The notes under the pieces are model-generated. The model made no database searches. It was given only the letters and a program-made list of their open reading frames with translations, and was not told the DNA's origin. DNA of 64,000 nucleotides from Anthracocystis setariae (Eukaryota; Basidiomycota; Ustilaginomycetes; Ustilaginales; Ustilaginaceae), in NCBI GenBank assembly GCA_928724745.1, contig CAKMXJ010000008.1, positions 186,001 to 250,000 on the forward strand. The letters are read 5' to 3'. This document shows, in pieces, positions 26,499 to 37,536 of the stretch (positions are counted from its first letter, which is position 1; every line of letters starts with the position of its first letter). The position numbers and the translations under genes were made by a program.

Positions 26499-28859
26499 GA
26501 TGAATGGGGGTGAGCTGCAACGGAGCTCAGATTGATGGATGCTACGGCTGCGAACGAAATGAGCTTTAAGCGTCGAGCATCCACAGCAAGCAGAAAAGTA
26601 GGAGGTGGTGGTGGTGGTGGCGGCAGCAATATAGGCAATACAAAGCAGGAATGAGGGCTAGGCGATGTGGTCGTGGTGAAGGAGCAGGGGAGAGGAGTAA
26701 AGGGCGAGGGGGAGGTTGGATAGAGGAAAAGGGCTGAAGCTGATAGCCGTGGAAATATAGCTGGCCTTGCAGAGGATGAGGGCGGGGGCAAGACGATTTG
26801 GTCTTGTTTGGAAGCGATGCGGAGACGCTCAGCACAGACGAGGCAAGAGCTACAGTAACATGATACAGTATGCCGGCAGAGCGAGACATGCGGGGAGCTG
26901 CGCGGCCGAATGTGTGGCCATGCGAAAGGATGGGCCGTTTCTATCGAGGGAAGCGGAACAGAGGCAAAAAGCGCAAGAGACTGCAGATGCTGTACAATTG
27001 CCCATGTGGATAGGCCGATGCATGTAAGATGGCTCATCCAGAGAGAGTGTTGAGGACCGGCATCTCGACCAAGAGCGGCTTGCGCTTCTCTGGGTTGTCG
27101 TCGGAAGGCCATCGCAGGGTCGTAGGAAGCGAAGTCGAATTGTTTCTATAGAAAGATTCATGCTAGCACATCAGACTACATCGTTTGCGCGCTCCTTTCC
27201 GCCGCCTTACTCGGAGCGGAACTGCTCCTTAGTCCCTCTGCACCCATCTCTTGAACGTGATTAGAAAGTACTCCTATCATATGATCGTGATATCGAACGA
27301 TCCACGCTGCTGGCCCGCCATCGTAGCCATTGCTGGCGTTGGTCACGTCAGACCAAGACAAACAAAGCGAGCAAGCAAGCAAAGACAAGAAAGAACGCGG
27401 GACTACGAAAAGGCGGAAGCGAGGAGATCAGACGATCGCTCCGCCTCACTATACAGACAAGCATAATTTCAGGCCCATGCAGGCGGCTGCTGCAAGATCG
27501 CAAACACGGGAAGCCCAGAAACAAAATGGTGCTCTGCTGTCAATTCGTTTTTTTGGAAGGCGTGGCGTGGGGCCAAACGAAGCAAGGAACGCGAGGCGTA
27601 AAGATGTCGCGTTTTATTTATTTTTATTTTTTTTATTTTTATTTTTCCTTTCTTTCTTGTAAATTGATCTTCAATGTTTCGAGCATGCAGATGTCAAGGA
27701 TGCGCATAGGCACGGGAGCTACAGGCTTGTGATGAATTTAAATTCGTGGCCAAGAGATTTTAACCGAATCTGCTGCTTGGTACTAAAAATCAGCTTCGGC
27801 GCCCGAGAAAAACTGCCAGCGCATGGACACATCTTCCTGCAGCCGTAAGAAATGCAACTAGACGATCACGAGCTCCTACGATACGTGCTGTACTTCACAA
27901 TACATTTTTGTACGGCCTTGTACCGTATAGTACTGTAGCCAGGATCAAGGCTGCCGGTGATGCTTCTTTACGCCAAGTCCAAGATACACGACAGGCGTAG
28001 TTGCCCTGTCTCATTGTAGGTGCTCAGCGCACCTTTCTTCAACCGAGACATCTTGGCTGACTGGACTGCCAAGCCTTTCTTGCAACGAAGGCGAGCATGA
28101 GTGACCATCGTACCCATCAAAAACAACGCAATACTTTACGTCTTGTCCACGCTGTGACACTCGCTGATCCGATGATCACAAAGCCGGCCTCGGGTTGATC
28201 CCCGAAACCTCAACGTCAAATTCAAAAACGAAAAATAAATACAAAATAATAAAAATATTGTTAAAAGAAAGGAATTCAAGAAGAGCTCCTCCTGGAACAA
28301 AAGACAAAAAAAAAATTGTAGATGCTAAGCAGTACTGAATGTAGCCAAATGCCACACGGACCAAGACGGGCTCAGGTTTCCTGCGCTTCGACCGGCCTTG
28401 GGGGGGTACCAATTTTTGCGGACTTCTGAAAGCACGATCTTTTGATTTTGACTCGCAAGACCTGCGTGTTTTCTCCACTTTGACTGGCCGATCAGCTCAA
28501 TCGGGCTCATTTTTTAAATCGGGACAAGATAACAACAGAACACCCAAAAGCACACAGCAGGCATTCCAGCGGTTTATGAATTTGCTCGAGGCCCAAGAAC
28601 TGCAGGTACACGCGGTCAGGCACTCATCTCTGGCCTCCAATCATGAGTTTTTCCGAGATCTTCACCACTTCGTGCTTGACTCGGGCGTTCCGTTAGCCGG
28701 TCGCACAGTTTGCATCGACACCTGTCACGCATTCCCATTCCAACTGGTTGCTGGTCGATACAAATCACACCGACACTCGATTGGCTCTCATCGCCGTACA
28801 GGATTCTGAGAATGCAGGTTCGTTTGCACAGATTCAGTGCGTTGAGCACGTGATTGCGC
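26499..28859. other. Intergenic, 2.4 kb, no supported gene
   Basis: Includes the upstream region of the GH5 gene (pyrimidine-rich on the minus strand, about 26560-26780), a T-rich run at 27605-27655, and an A/T-rich stretch at about 28210-28320. A cluster of GTAC/TACAGTA-like words lies near 27903-27940. ORFs of 100-205 aa here look like leader or low-complexity shadow and have no domain. Confidence 0.45.
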
Positions 28860-31800
28860 CTAGTGAGCAAGTACGTCGACTGAAGCCGTCTCGATCCGTC
28901 GCAAGAGCTTGCTTCGATTCGGTGTATCTGCAAACAATGCCTTGACAAGTCCTGTCAGCTCCTTTCGAGTATAGTCCACCAATGCGTTCGCCTCGAATGC
29001 CAGAAACTCAATGTCGACCAGTGAACCAGTGAGAATCTCAATCAGATACGAAGCCTTGAACCAGCTCGGTACCCAGAGCGGCGCTGTACTCGTCTCGGAT
29101 CCTTGCTCTGCTGAGAACAGACTTTCCAACGTTCCCAAGGTCTTGACAAGCGATGCTAATTTCTCCGACTCGCTTTCACCAATGTCCTCCAAATCCAACA
29201 CATCGTGTAGCACTTTTTGCAACACCAGATCCACCAGCTTCCCCATCGCCGCATGGTATCTGGAAGGCACGAGCACCCGTTGCCATGCTTTCGCAAGCTG
29301 TTCCAATGTCTGCACTACTTGCTTGACGCACCGCTCACAGCGCCCGAAACGGCCATTATCAAACGTGCGTGCAAAGCCATCCGCCTCCATCAGCGTATCC
29401 AGCAGAATTTTGGTCTGTGCTGTCATTTGTGCCTCGAACCACCGCTGTCCCAATGCGCGCGTCAGAGCTACTTCCTGCTCGAGCTTCGGCATCTCTTTGG
29501 ATTTCCATCGTTTGCCAGCGTCGGCATCCCTGCCCATCCAAGCTCTTGTGATGCTTTCGCCCTTCTCGGCGGCTAATCGCGCGAGTTCGCGAGCAAGATA
29601 CTCACAGTCGTTGAAGAATTGCATTGCCAACGCTGGCACATCTTGCAGCACCTCGCCATGGGCAACTGGCATCAGGGCACGGTGCAGCTCGAATATCTTG
29701 AACACCGCACCGCCAAGAGCCTCTGCATCGTCGATGCTAGCTTCACTCTGAGCTCCGTCCTGCAGCAACGAGATCACCGAATCCATCGTAGTCTCGGCCA
29801 GATGCACCAAGTCCAGAGATCGTTGACTGATCATGCATTCTTCCTTGAGCACTGCAGCAGCTTGAGGCTGAGGCTGACGTTCTTCGACTTTGGCTTCCTT
29901 CTGCGGGGAAAGAATTTCACGTGCCCGACTGACTGCAGGCAGTGAACTGGCAGCAGCGATGCCCGCTCCTGCCAAAGCTGCTGCTACAGCCGCTTGATCT
30001 TTTGCGTCTGCTTTTGCTAGCTCCTCCGGGTCGCCATCCGAAAAGCTGCCCCAGCCATTGGATGATGCGGGGCTCTCGGGCTCGCGCTGATGATCAGCCG
30101 TTCCATCGGCAGCTGCCTCGGTCCGTTGCAAAGTATCAACAGGAGCTATCACCGTGGGAACGGATCTTCCGGGTTTGTTGCCCAGAGCACCCGACGTGGA
30201 CTCCGCCTGTTGCACAGCGGCACTCGAAGCAGACTCGCTTCGATCCGCCTCGGAAGCGCTTGAACCTTCTTCAAATTCCCAAGCGTCCTCTTCTGGTGCT
30301 GAAACCTCCGCTTTGTCCTCGGGAGTTCCGAAAGCCGGGCGATCGGTTTTTCCCGGAAGGGCTGCTGGCCATTCGTCGGCCTGCTGCTCGTGACTCTGCT
30401 CATGCGCCGACTCGGATCGACCGAAGTTGGCGGGTAGCACCGTCTCGGCAGCAGCCAGGGCTCCTTCAGGCGTCTCTTGCGTGTTCGATCGATCTGCAAC
30501 GACAGCTTGACCCTCTTCATCATTGCTTGCGGCTTGCAAAGAAAGTTTAACCACGTTGTGAGACACTCTCTCCTCCTCCTCTTGCACCGCAGAATCCTTA
30601 TAGGGTGGCACTTCACGGCTAGGAAGAGCCGAAGGTGCTTCTTGAGTAGCATGAGCTGCTTGCGATGTCGCTGAAGCATTCGCAGCATCGAGTTCGGGCT
30701 GACCTTTGGTCTCCCACGGGTCGTCGTTGTCGGCGGTGGCATCCGCTGAAGGCGGTGTTTGAGCGACTTCTCGGTCCTGCGAGGTCTGCGGCTCCCACGG
30801 ATCGTCTACGCTGACATCGGCGCCTTCTTCCAGGCCCCGCTCATCGTCCTGTACAGATGCTATTGGCGCATGCACCGACTCAATGGACGCTGGGAGGGTG
30901 GCTTGCGTCTTCTCTGGGGACCGGGTCTTCTTTGGCGATGGTGGCATCATTTCTTGGGTCATCTCCTCATCCAGATCCCAAGCATCTTCAGCTGAGGAGA
31001 CAGCGATCGGAGCTGGGGCATGCGTGGGATCGACTGCCACTGAAGTCTTTGTTTCCGCTTCCTGTTTGGGCGACGGCGATGTCTGGTGTGGGGCCTCTTC
31101 CTCATCGAGGTCCCAAGCATCGCCTGCAGCCAGCACTGTCGATCGTACGCGAGCGTGAGCTGGCCTTGTGGGGGCTGGCAGCGTCAGACCTGCTTCTGCG
31201 GGAGGCTTGTGCTTCTTCGGCGATGGCGGCAGTGGCTGTGGAAGTTCACCTTCATCTAAGTCCCAGGCATCAGACTCCGGATTTTGGTCGTCCTCCTCAC
31301 CCAGACCCCATGCGTCATCGCCTTCGTTCGCTGGACCCACCTCGGGCTCCTGTACTGCGAACGCGCTTCGCTGCGACGAGCTTGAGCTCATGCTGTGGTG
31401 CATGCTAATGGAACCGCTCGGCGAGCTGTTATGGCTTCCTCTCGCCAGGGCAGCTACATTGGGATGCGAAAGGGGAGCCGTTGCAGGCATCGGATGGAGT
31501 GCTTGAGGTGGTGGACTGCTTGCAGCGACGGTGGGCGGAGCTACCAGCTCTTCGTCATCGTCGAGGCCCCAGCCATCTCCGTCATCGTTGGCATCGAAAG
31601 GACCACTGCCAAGCTGGTCCTGTGGTCGAATGACGCGGGCGCCCAGTTTGGACTTGTGCCTGATGCGAGCAGTTGCGTTTGAGGAAGAAGACGAATTTCG
31701 TGTGAGGGAAATCGGCTCTGTTGCTACTTGTTCGCGCAATCGACGTTCCGGATACGCTTCGAGAGAAGATCTGCTGGCCTCGACTGGCGGTTGTACCTCG

Positions 31801-32642
31801 ACATGAGGAGGTGGCGCCGGGGCGTCCAGCTCGATCCGAACTTCGTTCCAGCCACCTTGGGTGCCCCTCGCAACAATCAGCGCTCGAGCTTTGTCGAGAA
31901 CATTGAGCGCTGGTGATAGTGCCTGTTTTGCATCCGTGGAATCCGTCAAACCTTTGGGGCTATCGCCTAAATTGGCTTGAGATGCAGGTCGTTCTGTGGC
32001 GTGTGATGGAACGTCGACTTTTGAAGCAGCGACGTCGGCAGCTTTGCACTTGCTCTCGAGCCGACCGAAGCGAGCTTGGAGCTCAACGACCGCTGGAAGG
32101 GTCTGAAGGGCATTATGTGACTGGAATGGTTGCATGAATTGCGTGACCATGGGCAACTCGGCTCGCAGCTTCGCCAGATCTGATTGCTGTGCGAGCTTTT
32201 CCAGCTGCTCGAGATGGCGTGTGGCGTTGAGCAGATCGGAAAGGACCGAGATGAGAAGACCTTGTTTGGAGCTTTGCGCAAGAGCTTCATGGTATTCTGA
32301 AGCGACTGGCGCTACATGTGGCCCCACATTGACCAGGCGGGAGCTTGTTTGGTTGATGGATCGCCATAGCTGGTTCAGATCGCGATCTACAGCTCGAGTG
32401 GAGGTAGCTCGTTCGCGAAGCTGAGCTGCATTTGCGGTGATAGCTTGCTCGATTCGTGTTTCGAGAACGTCGATCTGCGCATCGATCAGCGATACCTTGG
32501 CGGAGATGGGCAGAGCAGGTGCTGACGTTGCAGATGAAGATGGCTCAATCGATCCATACGAGGTGCGTGACTCGGCGGAGATCGAAGCGAGGAAGGATGT
32601 AGCAGAAAGCGAAGCATCTTGCGGTCCTTTGGGAGAGCTCAT
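28860..32642 (-). CDS. ZW10/Dsl1-family tethering protein with tryptophan-acidic lasso
   Basis: The frame is open from 32861, but that begins at a TTG with no upstream ATG before a stop; the first ATG is at 32642 (MSSPKGPQDAS), giving 1260 aa. The N-terminal helical region (SLIDAQIDVLETRIEQ, then LISVLSDLLNATRHLEQL) and the C-terminal region (FKIFELHRALMP, LAMQFFNDCEYLA, LTGLVKALFADTPNRSKLL) match ZW10/Dsl1. Such proteins tether Golgi-derived COPI vesicles at the ER with Tip20/Sec39-type partners and, in animals, also serve the kinetochore RZZ complex. Between residues about 355 and 865 are nine W-centred acidic motifs such as DAWDLDEEE, DDPWEPQ and NGWGSFSDGD. Yeast Dsl1 uses a shorter acidic Trp lasso to bind COPI. 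Several copies are followed by PPSPKK, a CDK-like site. Confidence 0.85.
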   Translation of the reverse strand: MSSPKGPQDASLSATSFLASISAESRTSYGSIEPSSSATSAPALPISAKVSLIDAQIDVLETRIEQAITANAAQLRERATSTRAVDRDLNQLWRSINQTSSRLVNVGPHVAPVASEYHEALAQSSKQGLLISVLSDLLNATRHLEQLEKLAQQSDLAKLRAELPMVTQFMQPFQSHNALQTLPAVVELQARFGRLESKCKAADVAASKVDVPSHATERPASQANLGDSPKGLTDSTDAKQALSPALNVLDKARALIVARGTQGGWNEVRIELDAPAPPPHVEVQPPVEASRSSLEAYPERRLREQVATEPISLTRNSSSSSNATARIRHKSKLGARVIRPQDQLGSGPFDANDDGDGWGLDDDEELVAPPTVAASSPPPQALHPMPATAPLSHPNVAALARGSHNSSPSGSISMHHSMSSSSSQRSAFAVQEPEVGPANEGDDAWGLGEEDDQNPESDAWDLDEGELPQPLPPSPKKHKPPAEAGLTLPAPTRPAHARVRSTVLAAGDAWDLDEEEAPHQTSPSPKQEAETKTSVAVDPTHAPAPIAVSSAEDAWDLDEEMTQEMMPPSPKKTRSPEKTQATLPASIESVHAPIASVQDDERGLEEGADVSVDDPWEPQTSQDREVAQTPPSADATADNDDPWETKGQPELDAANASATSQAAHATQEAPSALPSREVPPYKDSAVQEEEERVSHNVVKLSLQAASNDEEGQAVVADRSNTQETPEGALAAAETVLPANFGRSESAHEQSHEQQADEWPAALPGKTDRPAFGTPEDKAEVSAPEEDAWEFEEGSSASEADRSESASSAAVQQAESTSGALGNKPGRSVPTVIAPVDTLQRTEAAADGTADHQREPESPASSNGWGSFSDGDPEELAKADAKDQAAVAAALAGAGIAAASSLPAVSRAREILSPQKEAKVEERQPQPQAAAVLKEECMISQRSLDLVHLAETTMDSVISLLQDGAQSEASIDDAEALGGAVFKIFELHRALMPVAHGEVLQDVPALAMQFFNDCEYLARELARLAAEKGESITRAWMGRDADAGKRWKSKEMPKLEQEVALTRALGQRWFEAQMTAQTKILLDTLMEADGFARTFDNGRFGRCERCVKQVVQTLEQLAKAWQRVLVPSRYHAAMGKLVDLVLQKVLHDVLDLEDIGESESEKLASLVKTLGTLESLFSAEQGSETSTAPLWVPSWFKASYLIEILTGSLVDIEFLAFEANALVDYTRKELTGLVKALFADTPNRSKLLRRIETASVDVLAH

Positions 32643-34094
32643 CTCGGAGAAAATTTCTCTAGCAGCTTCTCGTCGACCAGGTGCAACTTTCAGGAGCCGA
32701 CAATAAGCTGCATTGCCGAGCTTCAAGTAGATGGAAGCAGTTGCTGGGGACGTTGCGGATGAGACGACGGACGCCGAGGATGGATCGCGAAATGTCGGAG
32801 CTACTTCGTTTGATGAGCCGCGACCAGCTGGGGTGTGGGCCTTGATCTGAGTCCGATTCAAAGCGATGCAGCCTCCAAGTGGAAATAAGAATCAAGGCAA
32901 AGAGTAGAGCCAGGCCAGGCTGAGGATGTCAGAGAGGAGAGAAGAGGAGAGGGGATGGAGTGTTGAGAGCCACAAAGGCAGCCGAGATGTGTGAACGAAG
33001 AACCAAGTGGAGCAGCGCAAGAAGGATCCGATCCAAATTTACCGACACAACAGCAAATCGGTTCAATCCGCAATAATAATAATAAAATAATTATTCACAA
33101 TTTTGGCTCAAAATCGGCTGGCTGTTCGTTTGTTCGGGTCGCGTGTTGGTTGGCTCGAGCACGCCCCAAAGCAACAAGAGACGCATACATGAGCAAACCG
33201 AGCTTGGCGTCGACATCCATCGAACTTTGCAGATGGTCACTGTCGAAAGACTTCAGCATGAGAGCTGAGAATTGGTTGCGATATGAAGCAGACCAAATCT
33301 GGAGTAAAGAATTCTCATTGGACGCCTCGTTCCTTCTGCAAAGTACTCGCTTCATCTGCCATGCTCCAACTTTGAAGTCGTCTTTGTATTAGTTAGCATG
33401 TTGGGGTATTTCAGCTTCATATCCCTTCTGTCAACAATATAGTAAGAGGCCGCTAGCTGCAGCAACCAAGAGAGACCCACCCTTGCACAAAGCCACGAAC
33501 CCAACCGTCCCTAGTCCGGTATCACTGTATACCCTTGCCCAACCTACTCTCGGACTTTGACCTTGCTTCCTGACCGTGCAAATTCCGAGCTTCGCCGGCG
33601 ACAAGAGCAAAGGGCTGCTTCTGGCATCGTCACAAGTGACAAGCAGCAAGCTTGGCAGCAAAAGTGAGCTGGACCGCATTCTGTCAGCTCGCTGACACCA
33701 TACAAGGTTACGCTTCGAGGGACCGGACAGCTTCGGTCCTTTCGCACCGTCTTCAGACGGCTCGTGTCGCAATGCAATCAATGCTTGCGCAGTTCGCCTG
33801 GCGAGCCAGAGGGCCGTCTCCTCTTTCCTGGAATGCAATTCACCCAAGGATGTCAGTGTTCGTAGCTAGCTCAGGGAGCGCAGGCACAAGCGTTCTGGGA
33901 AAGTAGCTGCCTTGCCGTAAGAATGAGCACTTCTTCTGAGCTCTGTTTCTTGTCCGATAACAAGGCATCTCCGTTCGGCTCGAGGACATGGAACTGAGCA
34001 CACCCAACGCAGCCATATTTAGGTCCCGCGCCGGCAAAGCACACCTTTCCCCTGCGAAATCTAGATCTCTTTACCAGGGGCAAGACTATCTGGC
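32643..34094. other. Divergent promoter region
   Basis: Lies between the minus-strand ZW10/Dsl1 gene and the plus-strand coiled-coil gene. It contains an AAT-repeat A/T-rich block near 33072-33112. Short ORFs on both strands (at most 138 aa) have no recognisable features. Nothing else seen. Confidence 0.45.
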
Positions 34095-35552
34095 ATGGAC
34101 GCTCCAAGCACTTACGCCCCTACGCATGGCTTTCCTGCAGACTTTGAGATGCTTTCGAGAGCGGAGTTAGACCAGCTTACCCAGCTCAGTCAGGATGCGA
34201 GTCTTCCCAACCTGGGCCGCAGCAATTTTGACGCTGTCCACCAAAGCAACACAACTACTTCTGTCGTCAGTCAAGATGCCTTCCCGCCTTTCACATCGTC
34301 CTACGCTGGATCAAGGCCCGCAACATCTAGTCATGACCGGGGTGACTTCTCGCGTCAATTTGCGAGCCAAGCCCCGTCGGATCAAGCCTCGACCTCCTCG
34401 TATTCCGAAGAAGCTAACGCCGTCGACAAAAGCTATGACGTGCCTACGCTTCACAATACCAATCCCAGCCAAGGTATGTCTCCTCAGCGAGAAAAGAGTC
34501 CGCTGACGGCCAATCACGCTGGTTCGGTTCGATACAGCGCCTCCGACGATGCACAGGACAATTTCTCGTGCCTCCTTGGCGAGAACATGGGCACATCGTT
34601 ACACGACGACACTGTCGGGAGTCGACTTAGGAAGTTGGAAACGAGACTCACCAAGATGGAGCAGAGCATCCAGAGTCTTTGTGAGGCTCTTGATATTTGG
34701 CTCTCCCCGATCAAGTCCGATCTTGGCACGATGACGGACCTTTTCAGAACGACGAAGCGAGACCTAGAGCGCATGATTCGGGCAGGTCATGATGAAAGGA
34801 AGTTCACTCTCAGCGTCTGCACCAAATTCGATGAAACGATGCAGAAGCGCCTCCACGAGATCCATCAATCTACGAGGGATGAGTTTCAGGAGTCCAATCG
34901 ATGGACGCAAAAGTATCACCAAGAAATAGTTCAGTGGATGGAGAAGTATCACCAACATAATCAGCAGGAGATGAGTGAATGGATCAGGTGCTATCATCAT
35001 ATAAGCGATCAGCAGATCAATCATTGCATGAAAACGTATCACGAGCAGGGTCTTCAAGAGATGACCAACAAGATCCACGATTGGAAGTGCGAATTCGAGG
35101 TCAAGATGAAGACCATCATCGGACTGGTTCCAAAGTCACGCCGTGGTGAAGCCCTCAAGATACTCAGCGGAAACTCAGACTCAAGCAGCGTCGAGAAGGC
35201 AAGCGATTCGACTCGGGACGCTTCTAGAAGCGTGAAAAAGCGAAAGGTGCGACGTGAAGACGAGCAAGGGGGAGGAGAAATCAAAATAGAACCACCTGGC
35301 GAAGCCCTCATGATCCCTCCCGTCGTTGCGCCTCAGGAGAGCACGCAGAGTTCGGTCCACCAGTGCGTCCAGACCCAGCAGACATTTGCGCATTCGCCAA
35401 CTCACCCACAACATGATCAGAACAAGCTTGGGCAACGATACAGTACCACGCCAAGCACGAGCTGGGACCGCGGCATCTCCAGGCTGGTAGAGATGCTCGA
35501 TCCTCACCACGAAGTTGACACCGTCGAATTGAGCCTGCCTAGAGCAGCATAG
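34095..35552 (+). CDS. Unknown protein with histidine-striped helical repeat
   Basis: 485 aa, true ATG, not recognised. Residues 1-165 are polar and disordered-looking. About 175-340 is predicted helical: first a heptad-like coiled coil (SRLRKLETRLTKMEQSIQSL), then a repeat region (about 258-330) where HQ/YH pairs recur: EIHQ, KYHQ, KYHQ, CYHH, TYHE. The spacings are 18, 11, 15 and 15 residues, all close to whole turns of an alpha helix, and most units carry a Trp four residues before the Tyr-His. The C-terminus has an NLS-like KKRKVRRED near 380 and a Gln/Pro-rich tail. A nuclear coiled-coil protein is the most one can infer. It is divergent from the ZW10/Dsl1 gene. Confidence 0.65.
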   Translation: MDAPSTYAPTHGFPADFEMLSRAELDQLTQLSQDASLPNLGRSNFDAVHQSNTTTSVVSQDAFPPFTSSYAGSRPATSSHDRGDFSRQFASQAPSDQASTSSYSEEANAVDKSYDVPTLHNTNPSQGMSPQREKSPLTANHAGSVRYSASDDAQDNFSCLLGENMGTSLHDDTVGSRLRKLETRLTKMEQSIQSLCEALDIWLSPIKSDLGTMTDLFRTTKRDLERMIRAGHDERKFTLSVCTKFDETMQKRLHEIHQSTRDEFQESNRWTQKYHQEIVQWMEKYHQHNQQEMSEWIRCYHHISDQQINHCMKTYHEQGLQEMTNKIHDWKCEFEVKMKTIIGLVPKSRRGEALKILSGNSDSSSVEKASDSTRDASRSVKKRKVRREDEQGGGEIKIEPPGEALMIPPVVAPQESTQSSVHQCVQTQQTFAHSPTHPQHDQNKLGQRYSTTPSTSWDRGISRLVEMLDPHHEVDTVELSLPRAA

Positions 35553-36153
35553 TCTCTAGCATAATCTCTAAGGAGTTCCCGAGATCTTGGTTTCATACTG
35601 TAGACCGCATCCTCCTTTGCTACCCATATCGAGCAAGCCTCCAATAGCGTAGATGCTAGTCGAACAGAGCCAGTAAATCTCCTCAGCGTGCACTGCAATT
35701 CATCGAGACACCAAGCACCTCTGTAGGCTGTGTGATAGTGCACTGCAGGACAAAGTTGCCTCCGAATCTATGAAAGTGGTGGTTGTCATCTGAAGTGTTA
35801 CAAAGGCTGTGAAGCATGCCTGACAGGCTTGTGTGGGATCCATCGTTGTTGAGGTGGCCGATCCAGCGAGGCCGACGGTCGTCAAAGTTGGGCCCACTTG
35901 CTGAATTCGACAGACTGCGAGAAGGGAGAGCACCATGTCGAGTCTTGATTGATACGCAGATGAAGGTCTTGCGTGACAGGCTGGTTGGTGGACTACAATT
36001 TGGTGCTCGGAGCCTTTTCTGTCCTCGAATGTTGGAGAGAAGGTTAGGTCCGAAGCCGGATTCGGATTCGGTGCTGTGAGAGGGGATGCGCCGCGGTGGG
36101 GCTTTGCGTGAAAATATCAGAAAAAGGCTCCGACGAAGATAGCGAGTTCCTTA
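35553..36153. other. 3' region of the coiled-coil gene up to the mariner element
   Basis: About 600 bp with no supported gene; it ends in the TA (36152-36153) that is the left half of the transposon target duplication. Confidence 0.5.
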
Positions 36154-36317
36154 TTCCTTTTTGCGGAATTTAACGCGATTTTTGAATAGTTTCCGTGAAA
36201 TTGCACATAACGTGAGAATTGCACATAACAAGATTCTTGCTTACATAACGTGATTTTGAATCTCATAACGCGACGTCTGCCAAAGTCATTGCACGATTTT
36301 TGCATTCATAGCGTGAA
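36154..36317 (+). repeat. Left terminal inverted repeat of the mariner element
   Basis: About 164 bp, inverted copy of 37699-37862. It contains repeated words of the form CATAACGTGA: at about 36206, 36224 (diverged), 36244, 36264 (CATAACGCGA) and 36307 (CATAGCGTGA). A TTAACGCGATT lies near the tip, and one more copy (CATAGCGCGA, 36341) sits just inside. These probably bind transposase. Confidence 0.85.
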
Positions 36318-36438
36318 TACTGCGAAACACAGTTGCATGCCATAGCGCGATTTGCTAGCGATGGCGTCAAGCATCATATCGTTCGAGTGAATGCAATTGA
36401 TTTGATGGTGAAGAACATGAGACTACAAGTACGTGAAG

Positions 36439-37536
36439 CTAGACAACAAGGAAAGGATCGACATCGATGTCCTCGGGGTCTTGGAGTCCCAGACGAGCAA
36501 GAGCATCGCGAGCGTTGTGCTCAGGTCCAAGTGGATGGCCGTGTTCGGCAATGCGCATCCAGCGAGTTGTCTCGCGAAGCCATCCATCGCAGTCTTGAGG
36601 AGTGATCTTGCTGATGACAGAGTCGATGACGTTCATCAAGCCGTCGTGATCTTGAAGCTCCTGTCGGCTGACCATTGGCTTGACCTTGGCAAAGACCCGT
36701 TCGGTAATGTTGAACCAGGGTGTGTACGGAGGAAGGAAAGCCAAATGATGGCCAGCTCGAGAGATCGTGTCACGTACAGCATGCGTTTGGTGGAACTTGA
36801 CGTTGTCCATGATCAGCATCCTGCTTTCTCCTCGGATTGCTGGGAAGAGCCTGTCCTCGAGGAATTGCTTGAAGTATGCTGCGTTCCATCCACCCTTGAC
36901 CATGTCCGAAGCAACAAGTCCACCTTGCTTGCTGACGGCAACAAGAAGGGAGACGTTGCGCTGGCGATCGGCGGGTCTGTTCCTCTGCTGTACCCGATGT
37001 CCAATAGGAGCTCGGCCTACGGATCGCGATGTGTGGAGATTGAACCCGGCCTCGTCGAAAAAGATCGCGTTCTGGATGTTGTGGAGTTCATGTTGGTACT
37101 GGCGCACCCAAGCTTGACGTTGCCGAATAGTTTCCTCGCTATTGTAGCGCTCGTGCTCGATGTGAAGACGCTTGAGAGAGAGATGGCACTTACTTTTGAC
37201 GATTCTTGACAGGTAAGAGACCGAAACCTCGGGTCCGTTGTTGCTGATGAGATACTCGCGTACCTCGTGTAGAGTTGCAGCCGGATGATCGTGGAAGTAT
37301 TGGAGGATCAGAGCGATGGTGTCCGAGGAGATCCTGTTCGTCGATCTTCCTCTCTTGTTCCGCTGGCTGGTCTGGACCCCGGTATCCATGAACGTCTTGA
37401 CGATGGTGTTGACAGTACTCCAAGGATATTCGAACCTCTTCGCAACTTCGGACACCTTCATCCCTCGAAAGCAACACATGTCCACGATCTTGTCTCGGAT
37501 GGTATCAGGAACGTGGTTACGACGACGTCTCGGCAT
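36439..37536 (-). CDS. Tc1/mariner (IS630-type) transposase
   Basis: 365 aa, true ATG at 37536 (MPRRRRNHVPDTIRDKI). The N-terminal 115 residues form paired helix-turn-helix DNA-binding modules (RGMKVSEVAKRFEYPWSTVNTIV; KRGRSTNRI between them is GRPR-like). The catalytic core has the acidic triad in FFDEAGFNLH, LIMDNVKFHQTH and PPYTPWFNITERVF, the DDE_3 pattern of Tc1/mariner/IS630 transposases (third residue Glu, in NITE). It cuts the TIR ends and joins them at TA. The frame is undamaged and no intron is needed, so the protein may be active. Confidence 0.95.
   Translation of the reverse strand: MPRRRRNHVPDTIRDKIVDMCCFRGMKVSEVAKRFEYPWSTVNTIVKTFMDTGVQTSQRNKRGRSTNRISSDTIALILQYFHDHPAATLHEVREYLISNNGPEVSVSYLSRIVKSKCHLSLKRLHIEHERYNSEETIRQRQAWVRQYQHELHNIQNAIFFDEAGFNLHTSRSVGRAPIGHRVQQRNRPADRQRNVSLLVAVSKQGGLVASDMVKGGWNAAYFKQFLEDRLFPAIRGESRMLIMDNVKFHQTHAVRDTISRAGHHLAFLPPYTPWFNITERVFAKVKPMVSRQELQDHDGLMNVIDSVISKITPQDCDGWLRETTRWMRIAEHGHPLGPEHNARDALARLGLQDPEDIDVDPFLVV

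Noticed and set aside
26495..27112. 205-aa ORF upstream of the GH5 glucanase
   Set aside because: Pyrimidine-rich leader translated by chance; starts at a non-ATG codon and overlaps the GH5 start.
28190..28200. GGGTTGATCCCC word resembling a tRNA T-arm
   Set aside because: The T-loop consensus and the rest of a cloverleaf are missing.
32643..32861. Extending the ZW10/Dsl1 protein to 1333 aa
   Set aside because: The extension begins at TTG with an upstream in-frame stop and no ATG; the first ATG at 32642 precedes the conserved helical region.
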